A stretch of DNA of 8,533 bases, taken from Nitrospinota bacterium. GTDB taxonomy: Bacteria; UBA8248; JACPRG01. This document shows, one piece after another, positions 1 through 5,895 of this stretch (the first letter of the stretch is position 1; every line of letters starts with the position of its first letter). A program made the translations under genes and the position numbers. The stretch is from NCBI GenBank assembly GCA_030740135.1, contig JASLXW010000153.1, forward strand, positions 1-8,533, read 5' to 3'. The notes beneath the pieces were generated by a model that was not told the DNA's origin, searched no databases, and was given only the letters and a program-made list of their open reading frames with translations.

Positions 1-1
1 G

Positions 2-799
2 CTGACCTCCTCGCCCGGTCAGCCCCAATTCTCCCTTATTTCAAACCCGCTCTTAATGGGGAGCACTATACCCTATGCGCCCTCGTGGGAAAAACGGATC
101 GATCAATGGATGGGGATTCCTACCCGCCACACTTGGGAAACCATTGCACCACGTAACGTTCGGCTCTTTCGTGCTCGTTACGATGCAGAGATCCGATTCT
201 TCGACGATCAGTTGCGAACGCTTTTTGCCGAACTGCGCCCAAGGGGTTGGCTTGACAACACAGTGGTCATTCTCACCGCCGATCATGGCGAGGAATTCTT
301 CGAACATAGAGGTTTCGGGCACGGCTTTACCCTTTTCAATGAGATCGTGAGGATACCTTTAATCTTCTGGTATCCGAGGAAGTGGAAAGGCCTTCGAGTA
401 GAACATCCGACTTCAGAGGTAGACCTGATGCCCACGATTCTTGACCTTTTGGGAATCTCACCGCCACCTTATCTCCAGGGGCAAAGTCTGCTACCCATGG
501 AGCGGGTCGACCAGGCAGACAGAGCGATCTATGGGGAGAACATCATTTGGGTGTCAGGAGGTGGATTGTTGCAACATCTGTTTGTCGTGAGGAGCAACCT
601 CAAACTCGTAGAAACCGGGGAACGAGGGGCCAGGACTTTCGCGCTCTACGACCTGGAAGCCGACCCTGGAGAATCGCGCAATCTCCTTCGAGATGAACCG
701 GGTGCTGCGGTCGGACTCATGTCCACGTTGGAGCAGTTCAAGCTGAGCAACCAAAAGAGAGAGGGTTTACCTGGCTGCCAAAAGGCGGAGTTCTCTTGA
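2..799 (+). CDS. Sulfatase (alkaline phosphatase superfamily), C-terminal part
   Basis: This is the C-terminal half of a type I sulfatase-like hydrolase, an enzyme class that cleaves sulfate (sometimes phosphate) esters. The frame is open from position 2, so the gene begins left of the window; the ATG at 56 is internal. The N-terminal part, with the Cys/Ser that would mature to formylglycine, is not visible, so activity cannot be judged. Visible family features are PYAPS, then RYDAEIRFFDDQL, then the metal-binding motif TADHGEEFFEH (Asp and His codons at 281-286), then GHGFTLFNEIVRIPLIF and EVDLMPTILDLLG, followed by a typical tail region with ALYDLEADPGESRNLL. Family membership is secure; the substrate is unknown. 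The frame stops at 797-799 with an atypical ending (GLPGCQKAEFS), while the expected family ending lies in another frame just downstream. The gene is visibly less GC-rich than the NAD and thiamine genes, which may point to a different origin. Confidence 0.88.
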   Translation: MTSSPGQPQFSLISNPLLMGSTIPYAPSWEKRIDQWMGIPTRHTWETIAPRNVRLFRARYDAEIRFFDDQLRTLFAELRPRGWLDNTVVILTADHGEEFFEHRGFGHGFTLFNEIVRIPLIFWYPRKWKGLRVEHPTSEVDLMPTILDLLGISPPPYLQGQSLLPMERVDQADRAIYGENIIWVSGGGLLQHLFVVRSNLKLVETGERGARTFALYDLEADPGESRNLLRDEPGAAVGLMSTLEQFKLSNQKREGLPGCQKAEFS

Positions 800-843
800 A
801 GGAGATGGAAGAGCGCTTCCGGGCGCTCGGTTATATTGAGTAA
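754..843 (+). pseudogene. Out-of-frame C-terminal tail of the sulfatase
   Basis: In the frame ending at the TAA of 841-843, the sequence reads KERGFTWLPKGGVLLKEME and then ERFRALGYIE before the stop. An ending of the type ERLRALGY plus one or two residues is the usual C-terminus of this sulfatase group. The main frame therefore seems to have slipped by one base close to an AGAGAGAG dinucleotide run at about 756-763. Either a real indel has replaced the last residues with a junk tail, or the assembly contains an indel error there. The catalytic core lies upstream and is unaffected. Confidence 0.7.
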
Positions 844-847
844 TCTC

Positions 848-1071
848 TAGCAGGTTGCGGAAAAACGATTCTGAGGGGTCTGAAATGCCCCAATCTGTCA
901 TTCCGAGGGCGGCGATGAATCTCCACCGGAGTCAGCCTCATTCATACAACTGATTCAAAAACAACGTGTTTCGAGCTTGAGCCGATTCCTCACCTCGTTC
1001 GGAATGACAGCGCGCAAGGTCCGAATCTTGGCCAAAACACCAACCCATCGGAGTTTTTCCGCAACCTGCTA
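848..1071. mobile_element. MITE-like element with 19-bp terminal inverted repeats
   Basis: The left end tagcaggttgcggaaaaac (848-866) is a perfect inverted copy of the right end (1053-1071). Both ends finish in TA, so TA may be the target duplication, as made by IS630/Tc1-mariner-type transposases. If so, the true repeat is 17 bp. A second, nested inverted pair, tgtcattccga (896-906) and tcggaatgaca (999-1009), lies inside, so a transcript would fold into a long interrupted hairpin. The element is 224 bp and has no transposase, which fits a non-autonomous element moved in trans. It begins five bases after the sulfatase stop codon at 841-843. The transposase family is inferred only from the TA ends. 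Confidence 0.7.
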
Positions 1072-1561
1072 AAGGAATCGTGCCGAATCGGGGACCTCCC
1101 CGCAGCTCGGTTGCGCCCCCCGCACTCGGGCCCCCTCCCTTGAGTCTCCGCCCGCGGGTTGTCTCCCCCTTGCCTCTTCATCCGGACCCCGGCCCCCCGG
1201 CCGGCCGCTACACGCTGGATTCTTTCCTCCTTGCGGACTTCGCCTCCGCCTCCTGGAGATCCATTCGCTCCGTGAATCCCGCCGCTCCGCTCGTCGCGGA
1301 TCCGGGCGCGTGGGGCCGGCCCGGATCGTTTCACGCGGCCGCCATCAATCCCTCCTGCCGCAATAGCCGGGCCGGGCCGGCTGAGCCATGACCCCGCCCC
1401 GCCTCCCCGGGCGCTTCGCCCTCTCATTGTTTGCGCGGCCTCCGGGTTGTACACTGAAGAGGTCCGCCGACTGTACGCGCGCTTCGGGATCGAGCACCCG
1501 TCGAAGCCGGGCATCCAGCGGCTTTCGGGCCACGCGCCGTGACGCGGCCAGGAATTGATTC
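1072..1561. other. GC-rich intergenic region, no supported gene
   Basis: This stretch is very rich in C and G and contains long open frames on both strands, as GC-rich DNA does by chance. Their translations are Pro/Arg/Gly/Ala-rich without a recognisable domain. A small hairpin, gggcg/cgccc with a three-base loop, sits at 1409-1421. The last part (about 1429-1542) reads in one frame as LYTEEVRRLYARFGIEHPS followed by KPGIQRLSGHAP and a stop. This looks more protein-like than its surroundings and may be a remnant, but I do not recognise it. No convincing promoter for the downstream NAD genes could be picked out. Confidence 0.5.
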
Positions 1562-2443
1562 ATGGAACTCAAGCTGGGCGCCGCCCAGATCAACCCGACG
1601 CTGGGCAACCTCGATCGTAACATCGAGATTTTCCGCAAGAGTGTGAAAGACGCCGCCGAGCGGGGGATCGACCTTCTCGTCTTCCCCGAGCTGGGGCTGA
1701 CGGGCTATTTCCTCAAGGACATGGTTCCCGCCGTCGCCCAGCGGCTCGATTCCAAGCTGGTGAAGGAAATCCGCCGGGCCAGCCGGAAGCTCTCCATCGT
1801 CGTGGGGCTGGTGGAGGAGTCGCCGGAGCACTTTTTCTATAATTCCGTTCTCTACGCGGAGAAGGGTGAGATCCTCCACGTCCACAGAAAGGTTTACCTG
1901 CCGACCTACGGGATCTTCGACGAGGAGCGGTATCTCTCGCGGGGGAGCAAGGTCCGGGCTTTCGACACGCGGTTCGGCCGGGTGGCCATGCTGGTTTGCG
2001 AAGACGCCTGGCACCCCTCGACGGTCTACCTCGCCTCCCAGGCGGGGTCCCAGATCCTCCTGCTCCCGGCCTCCAGCCCCGGAAGGGGCGTGCGGAAGGG
2101 CAAGAAGCTCGACATCAGCGATACGTGGGAGACCATGGTCCGCGTTTACGCGAGCCTCTTCATGCAGTATTGCGTGTTCGTGAACCGGGTGGGGTACGAG
2201 GACGGGATCAATTTCTGGGGCGGCTCGGAAGTGGTGAGTCCCGCCGGGCGGCAGGTCGCCAAGGCCCCGTACTTCGACGAAGCGATCCTCGAGGCGGACC
2301 TGGACATGGCCGAGGTGCGGAGGGCGCGGGTCGCTTCCCCGCTGTTGGGCGACGAGGACCTGAACCTCACGATTCAGGAGCTTCTCCACCTGCGCCGCAC
2401 GCGCGAGAACGGCGATCCGGAAGATGAAGATGCCGGCGAGTAA
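1562..2443 (+). CDS. Nitrilase-fold amidohydrolase, probable glutaminase partner of NAD+ synthetase
   Basis: The 293-residue protein is a carbon-nitrogen hydrolase (nitrilase superfamily), a cytoplasmic enzyme that hydrolyses amides through a Glu-Lys-Cys triad. All three residues are present: Glu43 in FPELGLTGY, Lys110 in [18 protein letters not shown], and Cys146 in VCEDAWHP. The strings [13 protein letters not shown] and CEDAWHP closely resemble the glutaminase domain of glutamine-dependent NAD+ synthetases, which frees ammonia from glutamine for the synthetase. The next gene is nadE and overlaps this one by 20 bp, so coupled expression and a physical partnership are likely (inference). The C-terminus is acidic ([10 protein letters not shown]). 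The ATG at 1562 is chosen because AGGA at 1550-1553 lies eight bases upstream and the N-terminus [17 protein letters not shown] is full-length for the family. An independent omega-amidase or carbamoylputrescine-type amidase is the main alternative. Confidence 0.88.
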   Translation: MELKLGAAQINPTLGNLDRNIEIFRKSVKDAAERGIDLLVFPELGLTGYFLKDMVPAVAQRLDSKLVKEIRRASRKLSIVVGLVEESPEHFFYNSVLYAEKGEILHVHRKVYLPTYGIFDEERYLSRGSKVRAFDTRFGRVAMLVCEDAWHPSTVYLASQAGSQILLLPASSPGRGVRKGKKLDISDTWETMVRVYASLFMQYCVFVNRVGYEDGINFWGGSEVVSPAGRQVAKAPYFDEAILEADLDMAEVRRARVASPLLGDEDLNLTIQELLHLRRTRENGDPEDEDAGE

Positions 2444-3335
2444 ACGGGCGGGATCGGCCCGGATCGTTGCAAAGCAAGCCGCGCCCGTCCCGAATGCCAA
2501 CCACGTCCCGCCCATCTCCGAGCTTGAGATCAACGCCCCCCTCGTCGAGCGGCTCCTCGTGGGGTTCATCGAGAACGTTGTCCGGAAGACGGGGTTCGCC
2601 CGGGTGGTCATCGGCCTGTCGGGCGGGGTGGATTCCGCCCTGTGCGCCTACCTGGCCGCCAAGGCCCTGGGTCGGGAGAACGTGACGGCCGTCGTCATGC
2701 CCTACCGCCTCAGCAGCCCCGAGAGCGTCGCGCACGCCCGCTTGGTGCTCAAGAAGACGCGGATCAAATCCATGACGGTGGACATCTCCGACATGGTGGA
2801 CGCCTACTTTGCCCGGTTTCCCGAGATCGACGGCATGCGGAAGGGCAACAAGATGGCCCGGGAGCGGATGACGATCCTCTACGACCAGTCAGCTGCCCTT
2901 GGGGCGCTCGTCCTGGGGACGAGCAACAAGTCGGAGCTGCTCCTGGGGTACGGCACGCTCTACGGCGACATGGCGCACGCCCTGAATCCCCTGGGAGACC
3001 TCTACAAGACGCAAGTCTGGCAGCTCGCGGCGCACATGCGGGTTCCGGAGGAGATCGTCGGCAAGGCGGCCAGCGCGGACCTGGTCGTCGGCCAGACGGA
3101 CGAGGATGACCTGGGCTTTCAGTACGCCGACGTGGACGCGCTCCTCTATCACCTCATCGACCTGCGCTGCTCGCGCGAGGAGCTTCTGAAGAAGGGCTTC
3201 GCCCCCGAATTCATCGACCGGGTGGACCGCCTCGTCCGGATGAACCAGTACAAACGCCGCCCCCCCGTCATCGCCAAGATCTCCAGCCGAACCATCGACC
3301 GGGATTTCCGGTATGCGCGGGATTGGGGGATTTAG
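2424..3335 (+). CDS. nadE: NAD+ synthetase (synthetase domain only)
   Basis: NadE catalyses the last step of NAD+ synthesis, ATP-dependent amidation of nicotinic acid adenine dinucleotide, in the cytoplasm. The protein (303 residues) shows the ATP-pyrophosphatase P-loop SGGVDS at residues 66-71, [12 protein letters not shown] near 90-101, the NaAD/ATP-binding strings GTSNKSE (165-171) and GYGTLYGD (175-182), and [12 protein letters not shown] (188-199). The usual late section [22 protein letters not shown] is also present. It lacks a fused glutaminase domain and is the length of ammonia-type enzymes, but the overlapping upstream nitrilase-fold gene could supply ammonia. The first 30 residues (Lys/Ala/Pro-rich) are an extension over the usual start. 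ATG 2424 has GGAAG immediately adjacent, too close for a normal ribosome site; the ATG at 2430 has it six bases away and may be the true start. No clear terminator follows directly. Confidence 0.95.
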   Translation: MKMPASKRAGSARIVAKQAAPVPNANHVPPISELEINAPLVERLLVGFIENVVRKTGFARVVIGLSGGVDSALCAYLAAKALGRENVTAVVMPYRLSSPESVAHARLVLKKTRIKSMTVDISDMVDAYFARFPEIDGMRKGNKMARERMTILYDQSAALGALVLGTSNKSELLLGYGTLYGDMAHALNPLGDLYKTQVWQLAAHMRVPEEIVGKAASADLVVGQTDEDDLGFQYADVDALLYHLIDLRCSREELLKKGFAPEFIDRVDRLVRMNQYKRRPPVIAKISSRTIDRDFRYARDWGI

Positions 3336-3637
3336 CTCTCGCTCCGGAAAACGATGGGGTCAAGACTTTACTTTCTTCCTTAGATGACCTTGCGGCCGTA
3401 CGGCATTCGGCGCGTTTGGCCTCAAACCCGTTGAGGATGCCGGAAAAATATAATCCAAAGCCCTGGTTTCTCTGATTTTCCTCTTCTCTGCAATCCGCGC
3501 CTCAAAAAGGGTTGGGTCTTGAATTATCAGTCGATGGTTCTCCCTGGTTAAGGGATGCCCCGTCAGATCAGACGGCGCGCCCCCATTTTTGAGACGCGGG
3601 AAACCGGGAGTCGCCGAGTCATTCCTTCTTTCCCTCC
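3336..3637. other. Intergenic region with REP-like fragment
   Basis: No gene is visible between nadE and the thiamine promoter. The region drops in GC content and holds phrases typical of scattered intergenic repeats: gggtcaagactttactttc at about 3358-3376 and agggttgggtcttgaattat starting at 3508. The latter is related to a segment on the opposite strand at 8092-8117. Two small hairpins are present: tccct/aggga at 3541-3555 and ccgtc/gacgg at 3560-3575. The second is followed after a C-rich stretch by ATTTTT, so it could be a weak terminator for nadE, but it lies more than 200 bp from that gene. Confidence 0.45.
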
Positions 3638-3666
3638 TTGCGGCCTTTTGGGGTTCCGCTTATATT
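3638..3666 (+). promoter_or_regulatory. Probable sigma-70-type promoter of the thi operon
   Basis: TTGCGG (3638-3643) and TATATT (3661-3666) are separated by exactly 17 bases. The -10 matches TATAAT at five of six positions; the -35 is weak, with only TTG conserved. Transcription would begin around 3673, just before the first paired base of the riboswitch, which is the expected placement. Confidence 0.55.
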
Positions 3667-3674
3667 GGACCTTG

Positions 3675-3767
3675 CAAGCCGCTAGGGGTGGAATTCTGAG
3701 AGCCGGCGCTCTTTCCGGCAACCCTTGGAACCTGATCGGGGTAATCCCCGCGAAGGGAAGCGGTTGA
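3675..3767 (+). promoter_or_regulatory. TPP riboswitch (THI box)
   Basis: The leader contains the conserved parts of the thiamine pyrophosphate aptamer in order. These are the P1 5' strand caagccgct (3675-3683), aggggtg, CTGAGA (3696-3701), a variable P3 hairpin gccgg/ccggc (3702-3719), and ACCCTTGGAACCTGATC (3721-3737). Next come the P4/P5 hairpin cggg...cccg and GCGAAGGGA, and finally the P1 3' strand agcggttg (3759-3766). The CTGAGA and ACCTGAT core strings are diagnostic. TPP binding to such elements represses downstream thiamine genes. Here thiS, thiG and thiE follow, and a terminator lies between aptamer and start codon. Confidence 0.97.
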
Positions 3768-3809
3768 AACGGGCCTCATTCCACGCACCCCGAACCGACG
3801 CCCCGTTCA

Positions 3810-3841
3810 ACCGCGTGTCCCGGGCGGACAGGCGGTTTTTT
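3810..3841 (+). terminator. Riboswitch-controlled intrinsic terminator overlapping the thiS ribosome site
   Basis: accgcgtgtcc (3810-3820) pairs with ggacaggcggt (3826-3836) with one mismatch, and six T residues follow (3836-3841). This is a standard intrinsic terminator. The 5' part of its left arm is also complementary to the P1 3' strand of the aptamer: gcggttga (3760-3767) pairs with tcaaccgc (3807-3814), extended by acggg/cccgt. An antiterminator can therefore form when P1 is open. The T run ends two bases before the ATG of thiS at 3843. The best ribosome site, AGGCGG (3830-3835), is inside the right arm. Confidence 0.85.
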
Positions 3842-3842
3842 G

Positions 3843-4094
3843 ATGGCCGATTCACGGATGACGGAAAGGGGCGCGTCCATCTCCATCACGCTGAACGGTG
3901 AGGGCCGCGAGGCGCCGGCCGGCGTCACCGTCGCGGGACTGCTGGACCACCTGGACATGCGGGGCCGGCAAGTGGCTGTGGCGCGCAACGCCGAGATCGT
4001 CCCGCGCTCGGATTTCGAGGCCGTCCGGATCGAGGAAGGCGACCGCATCGAGATCGTCCAGGCCATCGGCGGCGGGGCCGGGGGGGCCGGGTAG
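3843..4094 (+). CDS. thiS: Sulfur-carrier protein ThiS with extended C-terminus
   Basis: ThiS is the small ubiquitin-like protein whose C-terminal glycine is adenylated and turned into a thiocarboxylate that gives its sulfur to thiazole synthase ThiG. The product here (83 residues) has the family pattern: ISITLNGEGREAPAGVTVAG, a central VAVARNAEIVPRSDF, and RIEEGDRIEIVQAIGGG. The start at ATG 3843 is chosen because AGGCGG (3830-3835) precedes it by seven bases; ATG 3858, which would remove a non-conserved MADSR leader, is the alternative. The oddity is the end. ThiS proteins normally stop at Gly-Gly, but here GGG (76-78) is followed by AGGAG before the TAG. Unless trimmed, the terminal pair is Ala-Gly. 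The tail is coded by a G/C tract with seven consecutive G at 4080-4086. Identity is secure from fold pattern and position before thiG. Confidence 0.93.
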   Translation: MADSRMTERGASISITLNGEGREAPAGVTVAGLLDHLDMRGRQVAVARNAEIVPRSDFEAVRIEEGDRIEIVQAIGGGAGGAG

Positions 4095-4172
4095 AGCGAC
4101 CACTCACGGGCGGCCGGGCGCGGGGCGAAAATTGTCCGGCCGGAACGACGCGGGCGGGGGAGGCCAATCCAA

Positions 4173-4949
4173 ATGGGATCGACATACGAGTTGGGCGGGA
4201 AGACGTTCACCTCCCGGCTGATCGTCGGAAGCGGCAAGTATAAGTCGTTCGAAGAAACGAAGGTCGCCACCGAGGCCAGCGGGGCCGAGATCATCACCGT
4301 CGCCGTGCGCCGCGTGAACCTGGACGCCTCCAAGGGCGAGAGCCTCCTGGATTTCATCGACCCGAAAAAGTACACCATCCTGCCCAACAGCGCCGGCTGC
4401 TACACGGTGGACAACGCGGTTCTCACGTGCCGCCTGGCCCGCGAGCTCCTGGGTTTGGACATGATCAAGCTCGAAGTCATCGGCGACGAGAAGACCCTCT
4501 TCCCGGACAACGAGAAGACCCTCGAGGCCGCCAAGGTTCTGGTCGATGACGGCTTCACCGTTCTGCCCTACTGCATCGACGACCCCATCGTCTGCAAAAA
4601 GCTGGAGGACGCCGGGTGCGCCGCCGTCATGCCCCTGGCCGCGCCCATTGGCTCCGGACTGGGAATTCGCAACCCGTACAACATCCGGATCATCCTCGAG
4701 CACGCGAGCGTCCCCGTCATTGTGGACGCCGGCGTCGGAACGGCCTCGGACGCCTCGGTCGTCATGGAGCTGGGGTGCACGGCGGTCCTGATGAACTCGG
4801 CCATCGCGGGAGCGGCGGACCCAATCAAGATGGCCGAGGCCATGAGGCGCGCCGTCGAGGCGGGCCGCCTGGCCTACGAGGCGGGCCGCATCCCGAAGAA
4901 GCTCTACGCCACCGCGTCCAGCCCGCTGGAGGGCGTCGCCCGGGTGTAA
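4173..4949 (+). CDS. thiG: Thiazole synthase ThiG
   Basis: ThiG is a cytoplasmic TIM-barrel enzyme that builds thiazole phosphate from 1-deoxy-D-xylulose 5-phosphate, dehydroglycine and the sulfur on ThiS thiocarboxylate. The 258-residue length is normal. Hallmarks are [10 protein letters not shown] near residues 14-23, ITVAVRRVN (41-49), PNSAGCYT (71-78), and [10 protein letters not shown], with Lys99 in the position of the Schiff-base lysine. They continue with [45 protein letters not shown], and [14 protein letters not shown] with the phosphate-binding loop. The start is well supported by GGAGG (4159-4163) nine bases upstream. The gene follows thiS by 78 bp, which gives carrier and acceptor in one transcript. 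The dehydroglycine source (ThiH or ThiO) and the adenylating enzyme ThiF are not in the window. Confidence 0.97.
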   Translation: MGSTYELGGKTFTSRLIVGSGKYKSFEETKVATEASGAEIITVAVRRVNLDASKGESLLDFIDPKKYTILPNSAGCYTVDNAVLTCRLARELLGLDMIKLEVIGDEKTLFPDNEKTLEAAKVLVDDGFTVLPYCIDDPIVCKKLEDAGCAAVMPLAAPIGSGLGIRNPYNIRIILEHASVPVIVDAGVGTASDASVVMELGCTAVLMNSAIAGAADPIKMAEAMRRAVEAGRLAYEAGRIPKKLYATASSPLEGVARV

Positions 4950-4950
4950 G

Positions 4951-4996
4951 GCGAAAACCTTTGGGGGGACATTTTGAAAATTGTCCCCTCTTTCGC
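4951..4996 (+). other. Stem-loop between thiG and thiE
   Basis: Directly after the thiG stop, gcgaaa (4951-4956) pairs with tttcgc (4991-4996). Inside this, ggggaca (4965-4971) pairs with tgtcccc (4982-4988), and the loop sequence ttttgaaaa can pair further. There is no T run after it, so it is a weak candidate for intrinsic termination. It could slow or protect the transcript end of thiSG and lower thiE expression. That role is inference from position and pairing only. Confidence 0.5.
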
Positions 4997-5158
4997 AAGA
5001 GTTTGAGAAGGCAAACCGACCTGCGCCCGCCCTGCCGGGGAGGTTCCAACCCCTGGGAGGCGCCTTTCAAGAAGTCCCCAGAAATCTGAAATGGACGAAT
5101 TCTCGCCTCGTTTTTCCTGGTAAAATGGGTGGGTCATCTCCTCCATCCGGAGCTTGGA

Positions 5159-5830
5159 ATGAACTTGCCCCGTCTTTACCTCATCACCGACCGGAACCTC
5201 GTCCCGGGGGGCGATCTGGAAGCGGCCGTCGAGGCGGCGCTTCGGGGGGGCGCGAAGCTCATCCAGCTCCGCGAAAAGGACCTGTCGGGCGGAGCGATGC
5301 TCAGCCTTGCGGAATCCGTCCTGGTGCTGACGAGGAAACACCGCGCCCGCCTCCTGATCAACGACCGGGTGGGCGTGGCGGCGGCCGTCGGGGCCGACGG
5401 GGCGCACCTGGGAAGCCGCGGAATCCCCATCCGCGAGGCCCGGACGATCCTCGGCGAGAAGGCGATCCTCGGCTACTCGGCCCACACGATGGAAGAGGCG
5501 CAGATGGCGGGGCGGCTGGGCGCGGACCTGGTCACCCTGGGGCCGATCTTCCCCACGCGGAAAGAGTTTTCGGCGCCTCTTCTGGGACTGGACGGGTTGC
5601 AGTTCGCCTGCGCGGAGCTGACCGTGCCCGTCTATGCCCTCGGCGGGATCAACGCCGGGAACGCGGCCGGCGCCATCGAGGCGGGGGCGGCCGGCGTCGC
5701 CTCGATCTCTTCTGTCTTCGCCGACCCGGACCCCGAGGCCCGCGCCCGGGAGCTGATCCATCTCCTCGGCGGTAAGGAGGCCTCGACGCCTTTCATCCGG
5801 AAATGGCTCCGGTACTGGCGGAAGGGCTGA
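5159..5830 (+). CDS. thiE: Thiamine phosphate synthase ThiE
   Basis: ThiE joins the pyrimidine pyrophosphate (HMP-PP) and thiazole phosphate to make thiamine phosphate. It is a cytoplasmic TIM-barrel protein, 223 residues here. Visible signatures are LYLITDR (6-12), IQLREKDLS (35-43, the pyrophosphate-binding QLREK), LLINDRVGVA (65-74), GAHLGSRGI, LGYSAHTMEEA, GADLVTLGPIFPTRKE (121-136), VYALGGINAGN (158-168), and AAGVASISSVFA. GAHLGSRGI departs slightly from the usual VHLGQ-type motif. The C-terminal 20 or so residues (KEASTPFIRKWLRYWRKG) form a basic, aromatic tail beyond the barrel. The frame is open to a GTG at 5129, but ATG 5159 is preferred: GGAG at 5149-5152 lies six bases upstream and the product then begins just before the conserved first strand. 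It lies about 210 bp after thiG; a TAAAAT at 5121-5126 could be an internal -10 but has no good -35. Confidence 0.96.
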   Translation: MNLPRLYLITDRNLVPGGDLEAAVEAALRGGAKLIQLREKDLSGGAMLSLAESVLVLTRKHRARLLINDRVGVAAAVGADGAHLGSRGIPIREARTILGEKAILGYSAHTMEEAQMAGRLGADLVTLGPIFPTRKEFSAPLLGLDGLQFACAELTVPVYALGGINAGNAAGAIEAGAAGVASISSVFADPDPEARARELIHLLGGKEASTPFIRKWLRYWRKG

Positions 5831-5855
5831 CGCGCCGAGGACGGCCGGCCTTTCA

Positions 5856-5875
5856 GGCGGCGCGCTTTCGCCGCC
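5856..5875. terminator. GC hairpin between convergent thiE and alcohol dehydrogenase
   Basis: ggcggcg (5856-5862) and cgccgcc (5869-5875) form a perfect seven-pair stem with a six-base loop in the 65-bp gap between the two convergent stop codons. The placement suits a shared transcription end for both genes. There is no clear T run on either side (only GGGTTT after it on the plus strand), so termination strength is doubtful. Confidence 0.5.
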
Positions 5876-5895
5876 CGGGTTTCACCCTCACCCCC

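Noticed and set aside
990..1514. 174-codon minus-strand open frame (and a 103-codon plus-strand frame at 1080-1391)
   Set aside because: The translation is Arg/Gly/Ala/Pro-rich low complexity, starts inside the MITE-like element and shows no domain. GC-rich DNA yields such frames by chance.
1429..1542. Frame ending LYARFGIEHPSKPGIQRLSG before a TGA, possibly a small gene
   Set aside because: It has no plausible start or ribosome site, and the upstream part of the frame is Pro-rich and not protein-like. I could not identify it.
1424..2611. 395-codon minus-strand open frame opposite the nitrilase gene and the nadE start
   Set aside because: It is antisense to two clearly recognisable genes and has no domain of its own; a codon-position shadow.
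4904..5761. 285-codon minus-strand and 264-codon plus-strand frames over thiE
   Set aside because: Both are Arg/Gly/Pro-rich shadows of thiE, which has clear ThiE motifs in its own frame.
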